From Shewanella sp. MTB7 (GTDB taxonomy: Bacteria; Pseudomonadota; Gammaproteobacteria; Enterobacterales; Shewanellaceae): DNA of 64,000 nucleotides. Within the stretch, counting starts at the first letter, position 1. Every line of letters begins with the position of its first letter. Below are positions 35,939 through 45,511 of this stretch, in pieces. The position numbers and the translations under genes are program-made. Where the stretch lies: contig NZ_CP085636.1 in the NCBI RefSeq assembly GCF_027571385.1, positions 2,852,001 to 2,916,000 of the forward strand. The letters are read 5' to 3'. The notes below the pieces were generated by a model that ran no database searches, was not told where the DNA came from, and saw only the letters and a list, made by a program, of their open reading frames with translations.

Positions 35939-36832
35939 TTAACTATTGCAAAGCAATTGCTTCGCTGTCACCGCTAAGGAACGGTAAACTATGGTGGTTT
36001 GTTTTGCTTTAATATTCCAATGTTGCCAATAGAGTGGCACTTGTTTTCGTTTATCAGGGGTTAACTCAATTAAAATTCCCTTTTTGATTAAGGGCTTAGC
36101 CTGAAGGTGAGCAACTAATCCATACCCCATTCCCAGAGTAATGGCCTCGAGAAAGCTCTCTGATGAGGGGATCTTATGTTCTCGCCAACTGCCGGTTCTC
36201 ATTTTAAAATACTTTTGCAAATATTTTTCGTGCAACTTGTCTTTGGTCGAAAAGACCACTGCGGGGGCTCTCTCTAGTGAAGTAGGGGTAATATTTATAG
36301 GGAAATATTGTTCAACAAACTCAGGTGTCGCTACACACAGATATTCCATTTCTCCTAAATATTGGCTGCTGCAGCCAGCCAAAGGCTCTTTTGTTGTCGT
36401 CACACAGCCAACGGCTTCGCCATTTTTCAACAGGTTATGGGTATAAGATTCATCATCGACAATGAGCTCTAATAACCACTGATGACGTTTAAAAACATCT
36501 GACAGTGCAGGCAGAAACCATGTCGCTAAACTGTCGGCGTTAACAGCAATTTTTACAATAGTTGGTAGTTTAGGGTCGTCTACGTCCATTTCGACTCTGA
36601 GTTCACTTTCTAATAGCTGTACTTGAGAATAGTGTCGTAGCAGGCGTTTTCCTGTTGGTGTAGCTTCAACAGGCGAAGAGCGGATCACTAAGGCTTGGCC
36701 CATTTTTTCTTCTAACTGTTTTATTCTCTGAGACACTGCAGGTTGTGAGATGAAGAGCACTTTGGCGGCTCTCTCAAATCCCCCTTCAGAGATCACCACA
36801 GCTAAAGCATGCAGAAGAGCATAGTCAAACAT
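35939..36832 (-). CDS. argP: LysR-type regulator ArgP
   Basis: 297 aa LysR-family activator. Winged HTH at residues 1-60 (ISEGGFERAAKVLFISQPAVS). Effector-binding domain follows. ArgP activates the arginine/lysine exporter argO, which is divergently transcribed at 36970; this arrangement supports the call strongly. Confidence 0.93.
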   Translation of the reverse strand: MFDYALLHALAVVISEGGFERAAKVLFISQPAVSQRIKQLEEKMGQALVIRSSPVEATPTGKRLLRHYSQVQLLESELRVEMDVDDPKLPTIVKIAVNADSLATWFLPALSDVFKRHQWLLELIVDDESYTHNLLKNGEAVGCVTTTKEPLAGCSSQYLGEMEYLCVATPEFVEQYFPINITPTSLERAPAVVFSTKDKLHEKYLQKYFKMRTGSWREHKIPSSESFLEAITLGMGYGLVAHLQAKPLIKKGILIELTPDKRKQVPLYWQHWNIKAKQTTIVYRSLAVTAKQLLCNS

Positions 36833-36969
36833 TGAAGTGATCCTGTTAATATTGGATGCTGTATAAGTTTTACTTATACAGCATAAAAAACATTAGATAT
36901 ATTTATTTTCACTGCTTATGTAAACTTAGCGCTAATTAATGATTATCAGTGGTGTTAAAGGTAAAAGAG

Positions 36970-37581
36970 ATGCAAGCATTCATACAAGGTGTTGGAATAG
37001 GCGGAAGCCTGATAATGGCCGTTGGTGCGCAAAATGCGTTTGTATTAAAACAGGGGCTGAAACGTTCACATTCACTGCCTATCGCCGGTTTATGTTCTTT
37101 AATTGATGCCTTGATGATCACCGCAGGTGTTGCGGGATTAGGGCATCTTATTTTAGCGTTTCCCTTGATAAAGGATATTGCCAGTATAGGTGGTGCCATT
37201 TTCCTGTTTATTTATGGTGCTAAAGCATTAAAATCATCATTTACACCTCAAAGTTTGGTCGCAGAAGCTGTAAAAGGGGGGGATACATTAAAAGCGGCGG
37301 TATTAACAACCTTGGGGATTAGTTTACTTAATCCACATCTCTACTTAGATACTGTAGTGTTGCTAGGCAGCATTAGTGCTCAATTTGAAGGGGTCGATCG
37401 TCCGATGTTTGGTGCGGGAGCTGTGTTGGCCTCATTTGTATGGTTCTTTAGTCTTAGTTTCGGAGCGAGGTATTTAAGTCCACTGTTTCAAAAGCCTAAA
37501 GCATGGAGTTATCTGGATCGCGCTATTTGTGTCACTATGTGGAGTATTGCTGGTGTATTGATTTGGCCCTACTTATTTTAG
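36970..37581 (+). CDS. argO: Arginine exporter ArgO (LysE family)
   Basis: Inner-membrane exporter of basic amino acids with about six transmembrane helices. The N-terminal MQAFIQGVGIGGSLIMAVGAQNAFVLKQG carries the LysE-family GxQNAFVxxQG signature. I prefer ATG 36970 (203 aa) over the GTG at 36949 because family alignment starts there. The shared 117-137 bp argP-argO intergenic region is where ArgP would bind. Confidence 0.93.
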   Translation: MQAFIQGVGIGGSLIMAVGAQNAFVLKQGLKRSHSLPIAGLCSLIDALMITAGVAGLGHLILAFPLIKDIASIGGAIFLFIYGAKALKSSFTPQSLVAEAVKGGDTLKAAVLTTLGISLLNPHLYLDTVVLLGSISAQFEGVDRPMFGAGAVLASFVWFFSLSFGARYLSPLFQKPKAWSYLDRAICVTMWSIAGVLIWPYLF

Positions 37582-37600
37582 AACTGTTTAGGTTCGGTAT

Positions 37601-37628
37601 AAAAATGCCCGCATCAGCGGGCATTTTT
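37601..37628. terminator. Bidirectional terminator between argO and bcp
   Basis: AAAAATGCCCGC-ATCA-GCGGGCATTTTT, perfect 12-bp stem serving both convergent genes. Confidence 0.9.
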
Positions 37629-37642
37629 ATCTGTATTCTAGT

Positions 37643-38113
37643 TTACATTGCTTTAATGTAATTCAGAACCACCTCATGGTGATCTTTAGTCTTAAACTTA
37701 TCAAATACATGTGCAACTTTGCCATCTTGTCCAATAAGGAAACTTAACCTATGTATTCCATCATAGACTTTACCCATAAACTTTTTCTCTCCCCATACGC
37801 CAAAAGCATCGGCAATAGCATGGTCTTCATCGCTGAGTAGGGAAAAGTTCAAGGCTTGTTTATCAGAGAAACGAGCAAGTTTGGTGACAGGATCTGGACT
37901 TATGCCTAATACCGTGACCTTAAGGTCATCAAGGTTTTCACGACTGTCTCTTAATCCACACGCTTGAACCGTACAGCCTGGTGTAGAAGCTTTAGGGTAA
38001 AAATAGACAAGTACTGGGCCTTGGGTAAGACATGTCTCTAGTGAAATAGCTTCATCTTGTTGATTTTTTAAGGTGAATAGGGGAGCTTGTTCACCTGTGA
38101 CTAATGTTTTCAT
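37643..38113 (-). CDS. bcp: Thioredoxin-dependent peroxiredoxin BCP
   Basis: Reduces hydrogen and organic peroxides. 156 aa. The peroxidatic Cys lies in FYPKASTPGCTVQACGLRD and a second Cys five residues later can form the resolving disulfide. Overlaps no neighbour but starts 12 bp after gcvR, the same pair as in E. coli (gcvR-bcp). Confidence 0.96.
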   Translation of the reverse strand: MKTLVTGEQAPLFTLKNQQDEAISLETCLTQGPVLVYFYPKASTPGCTVQACGLRDSRENLDDLKVTVLGISPDPVTKLARFSDKQALNFSLLSDEDHAIADAFGVWGEKKFMGKVYDGIHRLSFLIGQDGKVAHVFDKFKTKDHHEVVLNYIKAM

Positions 38114-38125
38114 ATCTATTCCTAA

Positions 38126-38665
38126 CTATGACGTGGTAATTTCTCGCATACGTTCGATAGTGCAATCGAGAGACATCTCTTGTGCAAGTTGATTGATGCT
38201 GATCTCGAGCTTTTCCAATTCAACTTTCTCAGGTACGTTGATGGTCAAAAATACAGCTTGAGTCGGCTCGCCATTATTGTCCTCTTCAGCGTGGGATCTT
38301 ACCGCAGCTAGATCTAATGAACGATCAGCAAGAAATTGGGTTATTTTTCTCATTGTCCCACGTTGATCTTTACCGTTGAAGGTGACTTCGAGGCGAGAGG
38401 CGTAATGTTGTGCTGTGTGCTTAGAGGTGCGTTTCATCACTGTCATCAATTCAAGTTCAACACTTAAATTTGGCAGCGTAGATTCCATCTTTGTGATGGA
38501 TGCCCAAGAACCTGCAAGCATCATAATAAAAGTGAACTCGTTGCCAAATAAGGCCATTCGACTGTCGACGATGTCACAGTCACATTCACTTGCAAGTCTT
38601 GCAAATTTACTGACAATTCCCGGGCGGTCAGATCCCATAGCAGTAACAACAAGATGGTTGGACAT
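38126..38665 (-). CDS. gcvR: Glycine cleavage system transcriptional repressor GcvR
   Basis: 179 aa with two ACT domains (residues about 4-80 and 95-170): VVTAMGSDRPGIVSKFARLA and EVTFNGKDQRGTMRKITQFLA. GcvR binds GcvA in the presence of glycine and blocks gcv activation. AAGGAG ribosome site before the ATG. An 8-bp palindromic arm pair lies 20 bp upstream (38686-38712). Followed by bcp; divergent from dapA. Confidence 0.94.
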   Translation of the reverse strand: MSNHLVVTAMGSDRPGIVSKFARLASECDCDIVDSRMALFGNEFTFIMMLAGSWASITKMESTLPNLSVELELMTVMKRTSKHTAQHYASRLEVTFNGKDQRGTMRKITQFLADRSLDLAAVRSHAEEDNNGEPTQAVFLTINVPEKVELEKLEISINQLAQEMSLDCTIERMREITTS

Positions 38666-38685
38666 GAACTCTCCTTATTTTTATC

Positions 38686-38712
38686 AAAACGTATATATAC
38701 TCTGTACGTTTT
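38686..38712. promoter_or_regulatory. Operator-like inverted repeat upstream of gcvR
   Basis: AAAACGTA and TACGTTTT with an 11-base spacer. A 10-bp perfect palindrome GTATATATAC overlaps the left arm (38691-38700). Position 20-47 bp from the gcvR start is typical for a promoter/operator. Identity of a binding protein is unknown. Confidence 0.4.
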
Positions 38713-38888
38713 TTAGTGTCGCAATGCTACCACAAGTTACTTAAGATGCGATCTTTGTCTGTTATCTGGGCATTAAAATTGAATAGTTTTCATAATGAAG
38801 AAGTCTTAACGCTAGAGAAACACTGAAATGCTTGTTTTTAGTGCTTAGCATCAGTACCATAGCCATCCTGAATTCTGGGGGAACTCAC

Positions 38889-39773
38889 ATGATAAATGGA
38901 AGCATCGTAGCCTTAATCACACCAATGAATAGTGATGGCTCAGTAGATTATAAAAGTCTTGAACAGTTAGTTGAGTACCATGTTACTGAGGGGACTGATG
39001 CCATCGTAGCGGTAGGTACCACAGGTGAGTCTGCTACTCTACCAATTCCAGAGCATATCGAAGTCGTGTCGCAAACGGTTAAATTCGCCGCGGGTAGACT
39101 GCCAGTGATCGGCGGCAATGGCGGTAATGCTACTGCAGAAGCCATTGAATTAACTAAAGCACAATCTAAACTTGGTGTTGCAGCCATGCTAGGTGTTACT
39201 CCCTATTACAATAAACCGAGTCCTAAAGGTATTATTGCCCACTATAAAGCAGTGGCGGCGAGCACAGACATTCCACAAATACTCTATAACGTTCCTGGAC
39301 GTACTGCCGTTGATATGTTGCCTGAGACCATCGCGGAATTGGTTAATGTCCCTAATATTATCGGTGTAAAAGAAGCGACCGGCGATTTGAGTCGTGTGAA
39401 GCGTTTACGTGAGCTATGCGGCAATGATTTTTTACTTTATAGCGGTGACGATGCCACAGCCAGAGAGTTTTTGTCTCTTGGCGGTAATGGGGTAATCTCT
39501 GTTGCTAATAACATAGTCCCAAGACAGTTCAAGATTATGTGTGATGCAGCTGCATCGGGTGACATGCAAACTGCGATAGCGGCAGAAAATATCATCAAGG
39601 GACTCTTCACAGCACTATTTTGTGAAGCGAACCCTATTCCTGTTAAATGGGCAGTTCATCGTATGGGCTTGATAAGACAAGGGGAGATTAGATTACCTTT
39701 AACGGAACTTTCTACTGAGTTCCATGGTCTGTTATTAGATGCAATGAAAAATGCCCGAATAGAGGTTAATTAA
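38889..39773 (+). CDS. dapA: 4-hydroxy-tetrahydrodipicolinate synthase
   Basis: First committed step of the diaminopimelate/lysine pathway: condenses pyruvate with aspartate semialdehyde. 294 aa. The Schiff-base Lys is in [14 protein letters not shown], with [10 protein letters not shown] and [13 protein letters not shown] at the active site. Start at ATG 38889 ([12 protein letters not shown]) with a GGGGAAC site; an upstream in-frame start at 38832 adds non-homologous residues. bamC follows after 3 bp. Confidence 0.97.
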   Translation: MINGSIVALITPMNSDGSVDYKSLEQLVEYHVTEGTDAIVAVGTTGESATLPIPEHIEVVSQTVKFAAGRLPVIGGNGGNATAEAIELTKAQSKLGVAAMLGVTPYYNKPSPKGIIAHYKAVAASTDIPQILYNVPGRTAVDMLPETIAELVNVPNIIGVKEATGDLSRVKRLRELCGNDFLLYSGDDATAREFLSLGGNGVISVANNIVPRQFKIMCDAAASGDMQTAIAAENIIKGLFTALFCEANPIPVKWAVHRMGLIRQGEIRLPLTELSTEFHGLLLDAMKNARIEVN

Positions 39774-39776
39774 TAG

Positions 39777-40898
39777 ATGTTAAAGCAAGTGACTCCCTTA
39801 ATTTTGATCGCAGCTGTTACAGCTTGTAGCTCGCCAGTCGATCGTAGACAAGCTAATGGCGGTGATGAATATGTCAACGCACTTATCGAACCCGCACTCG
39901 TCATTCCTGATGGGTTAAATACGCCTACTTACAGTAAAGAGTATGAAATTCCTAAGTTTGGTGCTAAAAGTGATGTGACATTAGTCGGTAAAATGTTGGA
40001 CATTCGTCCGCCATTGCAAGTCTTACCCATGGCTGAAGGAACTCGTGTTGAAGAGGGTAGTGACAATATTAAAATCGTTGTTGAGTCTATCGATAATGAT
40101 ATAGATCTTAAAAAAGAGCTCTTTGACGTATTAAAATCTTACTTATCGAGTAAATCTATCGCGATTTTAAATGAAGATTACGAGAAAGGGATAATAGAAA
40201 CCGATTGGTTAGAAAGCGAAGAGATAATAGATTCAAATCTATGGGGTAGCGATGAGATTTACCTGCTTCGTCAGCGTTATCAATTCCATGTCGATGTTCG
40301 TCCTCATGGGCGTAGTGGCAATATTTCTATCGATTTGATTGAGCATGCAGAGAGCTTTAATGGTGAACAACAAGATATTGTTTTAAGTGGCGAAGATAAG
40401 CGTCGTTATACCATAGATATGCTTAATAATGCTGTTGCTTATATGAGCATTAAACGTGCGCAGTCGATTAAAGCTAAACGTATTAAAGAGAGTTTAGGTA
40501 TCGACGTTGCAGTGATTAAAGGTTCTGGCCCTGATGTAGAAGGCGAGGATGTAGTGCAATCATATTGGCTTGCGGATGCGCCGTTTAAGCGAACGTGGGA
40601 ACGTCTTCGTATTGTATTGCCTGAACTAGGGTTTGAAATTATTGATATGGACGTCGGCAAAGGTCTTTACTATGTCAATGTTAACGATGATTCAGGTTTC
40701 TGGAGCTCTTTGTGGAATGAAAAGGATCTTCCTATCAACGAAGGTTCATACCGTTTACAACTGAAAGAAGATGCAACTAAAGACAAAACTGAGATCTATC
40801 TTCATGATGTTGAAAATCAACCTTTAGATAATGCAGCAATAGAAGCGATATATGAAGGGTTAGCTGAATTGATGAAAGAGGAACGTAAAGTTCGTTAA
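39777..40898 (+). CDS. bamC: Outer membrane protein assembly factor BamC
   Basis: Lipoprotein of the BAM complex. Lipobox AVTAC gives lipidated Cys at residue 17. The unstructured N-terminal region that contacts BamD is followed by two helix-grip domains. 373 aa, normal size. The dapA-bamC operon order is conserved in gammaproteobacteria and supports the name. Ends at a terminator. Confidence 0.93.
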   Translation: MLKQVTPLILIAAVTACSSPVDRRQANGGDEYVNALIEPALVIPDGLNTPTYSKEYEIPKFGAKSDVTLVGKMLDIRPPLQVLPMAEGTRVEEGSDNIKIVVESIDNDIDLKKELFDVLKSYLSSKSIAILNEDYEKGIIETDWLESEEIIDSNLWGSDEIYLLRQRYQFHVDVRPHGRSGNISIDLIEHAESFNGEQQDIVLSGEDKRRYTIDMLNNAVAYMSIKRAQSIKAKRIKESLGIDVAVIKGSGPDVEGEDVVQSYWLADAPFKRTWERLRIVLPELGFEIIDMDVGKGLYYVNVNDDSGFWSSLWNEKDLPINEGSYRLQLKEDATKDKTEIYLHDVENQPLDNAAIEAIYEGLAELMKEERKVR

Positions 40899-40919
40899 TT
40901 TTCAATGTTGATACTTATT

Positions 40920-40945
40920 AAGGAGGCACTAAGCCTCCTTTTTTT
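40920..40945 (+). terminator. Terminator of dapA-bamC
   Basis: AAGGAGGC-ACTAA-GCCTCCTT followed by a T run to 40945. Confidence 0.9.
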
Positions 40946-41114
40946 ATGCATAAATTTTGTCAAATACCAAATGATGGTAATATGTTTGGTTTGCATATAT
41001 TTTGTAAGCAACGGTAAGGGCTATTGATGAAATGCGTCTGATAGGTAAAATATATTGTGTAAATTGTGCACCATAAGGTTTATGGGCAGTATTAATACAA
41101 CCTGCGGATAATTA

Positions 41115-42200
41115 ATGAAAAAAATAATAATAACCTTCATCCTTCTTTCTCTTGTCTTCTTGGCTTATCAAACATTTTATTCAACGACTAAAACAGCGGT
41201 ACAAAAACCAAGACCCATTGCAAATGTTGTGGTAGCTAAAGCTGAAATACAAACCATAAGAGATGAAGTTGAAGCGTTAGGTACCACTAAAGCTAATGAA
41301 TCTATCACTGTGACACCTAAGGTGACAGAGGTGGTGACCCACATCTATTTTAATGATGGTGATGTGGTACACAAAGACCGTTTGTTGGTCCAGCTTCAAG
41401 ATAGTGCACAAGTCGCGCGAGTGACTGCCGCAAAAGTGCGAGTTAGTGAACATAAGCGAGAACTTGACAGGATCCGTGCCTTAGTCACTAGCCAAACAAT
41501 TGCAGAGTTAGAGCGTGATAGGTTGCAAACCCTAATCGATACCGCCAAAGCTGAACTTGCTCAGGCAAGCTCTGAACTCAAAGACAGACGTATTAACGCG
41601 CCATTTCAAGGACGGTTAGGCTTACGTCAGATCAGTGTTGGCAGTTTAGTTTCACCTGGCATAGTGATGACCACCCTAGATGATATCTCTGTGATTAAGC
41701 TTGATTTCTCTGTTCCTGAACGTTTTCTTACTTCACTTGCCATAGGTAAAAATGTTGAAGCCACAGCAATAGCTTTTCCTGATGAACTCTTTAATGGCAA
41801 AGTGACTTCAATTGATAGTCGAGTTAACCCGACAACTCGTACCGTCATTGTTCGCGCAAAGATCCCCAACACGCACCATAGATTACTGCCTGGTATGTTA
41901 ATGAAGGTCAAATTGATAAAAGAGAGTCGAGATGCGCTTATTTTACCTGAGTCAGCCATCATTCCGATACAAGATCGGCATTATGTTTATTTAATTGGCA
42001 GTGATAACCAAGTGATTGAAAGGCAAGTTAAGCTTGGTCTTCGCAAGCGTGGTTGGGTGGAAGTGTTAGAGGGAGTTGTCGCGGGGGAACAAATTGTGAT
42101 CCGCGGTATTTTGAAGGTTAGACCCGGTGATAAGGTTAAAGTCCAATTTAGTGAAAGTTTTAGTTTCTTAAAGAAAGCTAAAGTTGGGCCAACGGCATGA
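41115..42200 (+). CDS. RND efflux membrane fusion protein
   Basis: Periplasmic adaptor linking an inner-membrane RND pump to an outer-membrane channel. N-terminal membrane anchor/signal (KKIIITFILLSLVFLAYQTF), barrel-sandwich halves flanking an alpha-hairpin (about residues 55-180; ITVTPKVTEVVTHIYFNDGD and INAPFQGRLGLRQISVG), then beta-barrel and proximal domains. 361 aa. Stop overlaps the pump gene start (ATGA at 42197-42200). Substrate unknown; no regulator or outer-membrane channel gene is adjacent. Confidence 0.93.
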   Translation: MKKIIITFILLSLVFLAYQTFYSTTKTAVQKPRPIANVVVAKAEIQTIRDEVEALGTTKANESITVTPKVTEVVTHIYFNDGDVVHKDRLLVQLQDSAQVARVTAAKVRVSEHKRELDRIRALVTSQTIAELERDRLQTLIDTAKAELAQASSELKDRRINAPFQGRLGLRQISVGSLVSPGIVMTTLDDISVIKLDFSVPERFLTSLAIGKNVEATAIAFPDELFNGKVTSIDSRVNPTTRTVIVRAKIPNTHHRLLPGMLMKVKLIKESRDALILPESAIIPIQDRHYVYLIGSDNQVIERQVKLGLRKRGWVEVLEGVVAGEQIVIRGILKVRPGDKVKVQFSESFSFLKKAKVGPTA

Positions 42201-45200
42201 TACTTACTGATCTGTCGGTAAAGCGACCGGTATTTGCTTCTGTTATCAGCATACTGTTAATTGTATTTGGCCTGGTTGCATTCGATAAACTGCCTTTAAG
42301 AGAATACCCCAATATCGATCCGCCCGTCGTGTCGATACAAACTAACTACCGAGGTGCCAGTGCATCAGTAGTAGAAAGCCGAATCACTCAATTGGTTGAA
42401 GATAGAATCAGTGGCGTCGAAGGGATCCGCCACATTAACTCTTCGAGTCGTGATGGTCGCTCGACGGTTACATTAGAGTTTGATGTTGGCAGAGACATAG
42501 AGGCTGCAGCCAATGATGTCAGAGATCGCGTATCTGGGTTACTCAATAATTTACCTGAAGAGGCTGAGCCTCCAGAAGTGCAAAAAGCCAACGGTGGTGA
42601 TGAAGTGATCATGTGGTTGAACCTTGTTTCTGATCAGATGACGACACTACAACTCACCGACTATGCCCGGCGTTACCTGACCGACCGTTTATCTGTGATT
42701 GACGGTGTGGCAAATATTCGCATCGGTGGTGGTAAAGTTTATGCCATGCGTGTCTGGATCGATCGACAAGCCTTAGCGGCGAGAAATCTGACCGTTGCCG
42801 ACATTGAAAGAGTTCTGCGCTCGGAAAATGTTGAGTTACCAGCAGGCTCAGTTGAATCAAAGGAGCGACATTTCACTGTTAGGGTTGAGCGTAGTTTTCG
42901 TAATCCCGATGACTTTGCCAATTTAGTCCTTAGCGAAGGTGAAGATGGATATCTGATCAAGCTTGGTGATGTGGCTAAAGTCAGTATTGGTTCTGAAGAG
43001 GAGAGGATCACCTTTAGGGGCAACCGTGAAGCTATGATAGGCCTAGGAGTCTCTAAGCAATCGACCGCCAATACCTTAGATGTTGCCAGGGCAGCCAATG
43101 CTTTAGTTGATACCATAAATCCAACCCTACCGGCTGGCATGGAGATTAAACGCTCTTATGACAGTTCAGTATTCATTGAAGCGTCGGTGAAAGAGGTGTA
43201 CCAAACCCTCTTTATTGCGATGTTGCTGGTGATCATTGTTATTTATCTTTTTCTTGGCAGCGTAAGAGCGATGTTGATCCCGGCGATCACCGTTCCCGTC
43301 TCCTTGATGGCGACATTTATCGTGTTGTATGCCTTAGGGTATACCATTAATCTGTTGACACTATTAGCCATGATTTTGGCCATAGGCATGGTGGTTGATG
43401 ATGCGATTGTGGTACTGGAAAACATACATCGGCGGATCGAGGAGGGTGATTCTCCCCTTAAAGCGGCTTACTTAGGTTCTCGAGAGGTGGCGTTTGCTGT
43501 TGTCGCAACCACCCTAGTGCTCGTGGCGGTGTTTATGCCGATCACTTTTCTTGAAGGTGATTTAGGTAAGTTGTTTAAAGAATTTGCCGTTACCATGAGC
43601 GCCGCCGTTATTTTTTCAAGTATTGTAGCGCTGACATTAAGCCCGATGATGTGTTCAAAATTGCTCAAACCAGCAGGGGATGATCCTTGGTTAGTGCGAA
43701 AAGTGGATGCTGGAATGAGTGTGGTGACAGGGTTATATAAACGCTTACTTATGAAAGCGATGTCGCATCCCTACTTTATTGGTTCATTGGTGATTATCGC
43801 ATTAGCGTGCAGTGTATTACTGTTTAAAGAGGTACCGCAAGAGTTTGCTCCGAAAGAGGATAGGGGATCGATGTTCCTTATTGTAAATGGTCCACAAGGG
43901 GCAAGCTTTGAGTATATTGAATCCTATATGGATGAGATTGAAACTCGGTTGATGCCGTTGGTGGAGGCTGGAGAGATAAAGCGATTATTGATCCGTGCGC
44001 CAAGAGGTTTTGGCCGCAATGCTGATTTCTCAAATGGTATGGCGATTATTGTGCTCGAAGATTGGTCTGTGAGAAGAAGTGCCACCGAAATCACTGGGGA
44101 TATACGCAGAAGATTAGCGGATTTAGCTGGAGTGAGAGCTTTTCCTATCATGAGGCAAGCATTTGGTCGTGGTGTCGGTAAGCCGGTGCAGTTTGTGCTC
44201 GGAGGTCCTAGCTATGAAGAGCTTGCTAGGTGGCGTGACATTATTCTTGAAAAGGCCAAAGAAAACCCTAACTTGATTGGTTTAGATCATGATTATAAAG
44301 AGACTAAACCTCAACTTAGGGTCATTATTGATAAAGATAGAGCCGCAGATCTTGGTGTTTCAATATCTCATATTGGGCGTACGCTTGAGTCAATGCTTGG
44401 CTCTCGATTCGTCACCACCTTTATGCGTGATGGCGAAGAGTATGATGTGATCGTTGAAGGGAATCGTGATAACCAAAATACCGCTGCAGATCTTGAAAAT
44501 ATCTATGTTCGCTCTGATAGAAGTCAAGCCTTGATCCCACTGTCTAATTTAGTCCATGTGGAAGAGTTTGCCGATGCTAGTCAGTTAAACCGCTATAATC
44601 GAATGCGCGCGATCACGCTCGAAGCTAGCTTGGCCGAAGGATATAGTTTAGGCGAAGCATTGATTTATCTTAATGCTCTGTCCGCAACTTACCTCCCTGC
44701 TGAAGCTGTCATCAGTTATAAAGGACAATCACTGGATTATCAGGAGTCGGGGAGCTCGATGTACTTTGTATTTGTACTCGCGCTTGGTATTGTTTTTTTG
44801 GTTTTAGCGGCGCAGTTTGAAAGTTATGTCCATCCTATTGTCATCATGTTGACCGTACCATTGGCGACACTTGGTGCGTTACTGGGCTTGTGGATGACAG
44901 GTCAGAGTTTGAATATATACAGCCAGATAGGGATTATTATGCTGGTGGGTTTAGCGGCGAAAAACGGGATCTTAATCGTGGAGTTTGCTAATCAACTCAG
45001 AGATAAGGGCGTTGAGTTTGAACAGGCGATAATACAGGCATCATCTCAGCGTTTAAGGCCAATTTTAATGACAGGAATAACTACCGCTGCAGGTGCTGTC
45101 CCTCTGGTATTATCCCAAGGCGCGGGGGCTGAAACTCGGTTTGTTATCGGCGTGGTTGTGCTTTCTGGCATCGTGCTGGCAACGTTTTTTACTATCTTTA

Positions 45201-45289
45201 TTATCCCTGTTGCTTATACCATGTTTGCTCGACACTCAGGCTCCCCGGATGCTGTTGCTCAGGCGTTAGAAAAGGAGTTGGCCAAGTAA
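42197..45289 (+). CDS. RND efflux pump, HAE1-type inner membrane transporter
   Basis: 1030 aa proton-driven exporter with 12 transmembrane helices in two halves. N-terminal LTDLSVKRPVFASVISILL is the usual start of AcrB/MexF-like pumps. TM4 motif GMVVDDAIVVLENIHRRIEEG holds the two Asp of the proton relay, and LVGLAAKNGILIVEFANQLR marks the second half. Paired with the adaptor gene upstream. Typical hydrophobe/amphiphile class; specific drug range cannot be read from sequence. Confidence 0.95.
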   Translation: MILTDLSVKRPVFASVISILLIVFGLVAFDKLPLREYPNIDPPVVSIQTNYRGASASVVESRITQLVEDRISGVEGIRHINSSSRDGRSTVTLEFDVGRDIEAAANDVRDRVSGLLNNLPEEAEPPEVQKANGGDEVIMWLNLVSDQMTTLQLTDYARRYLTDRLSVIDGVANIRIGGGKVYAMRVWIDRQALAARNLTVADIERVLRSENVELPAGSVESKERHFTVRVERSFRNPDDFANLVLSEGEDGYLIKLGDVAKVSIGSEEERITFRGNREAMIGLGVSKQSTANTLDVARAANALVDTINPTLPAGMEIKRSYDSSVFIEASVKEVYQTLFIAMLLVIIVIYLFLGSVRAMLIPAITVPVSLMATFIVLYALGYTINLLTLLAMILAIGMVVDDAIVVLENIHRRIEEGDSPLKAAYLGSREVAFAVVATTLVLVAVFMPITFLEGDLGKLFKEFAVTMSAAVIFSSIVALTLSPMMCSKLLKPAGDDPWLVRKVDAGMSVVTGLYKRLLMKAMSHPYFIGSLVIIALACSVLLFKEVPQEFAPKEDRGSMFLIVNGPQGASFEYIESYMDEIETRLMPLVEAGEIKRLLIRAPRGFGRNADFSNGMAIIVLEDWSVRRSATEITGDIRRRLADLAGVRAFPIMRQAFGRGVGKPVQFVLGGPSYEELARWRDIILEKAKENPNLIGLDHDYKETKPQLRVIIDKDRAADLGVSISHIGRTLESMLGSRFVTTFMRDGEEYDVIVEGNRDNQNTAADLENIYVRSDRSQALIPLSNLVHVEEFADASQLNRYNRMRAITLEASLAEGYSLGEALIYLNALSATYLPAEAVISYKGQSLDYQESGSSMYFVFVLALGIVFLVLAAQFESYVHPIVIMLTVPLATLGALLGLWMTGQSLNIYSQIGIIMLVGLAAKNGILIVEFANQLRDKGVEFEQAIIQASSQRLRPILMTGITTAAGAVPLVLSQGAGAETRFVIGVVVLSGIVLATFFTIFIIPVAYTMFARHSGSPDAVAQALEKELAK

Positions 45290-45511
45290 ATTATTGAGTA
45301 CAATCTTAAGTGGCTGAAGTGTAAAGGCTGAACAGAATGACTGTTTGGTCTTTGCCATTTTTATTTTGTTCATGTTAAAAGTGGGTGATTCCTATTCAAG
45401 TCGATGTAGCATTTAATGCTTAGCAGATAATGCTAAATTGTTAAAAGGTTACGTATTTAATATGTTATTCTTTGTACTATTCGATCTTAATACTATTTTC
45501 TATCAAAACTT

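Noticed and set aside
41115..45289. Heavy-metal (CzcA/CusA) efflux system
   Set aside because: The pump has HAE1-type sequence features and no metal-binding methionine/histidine cluster is visible, so drug/amphiphile type is favoured.
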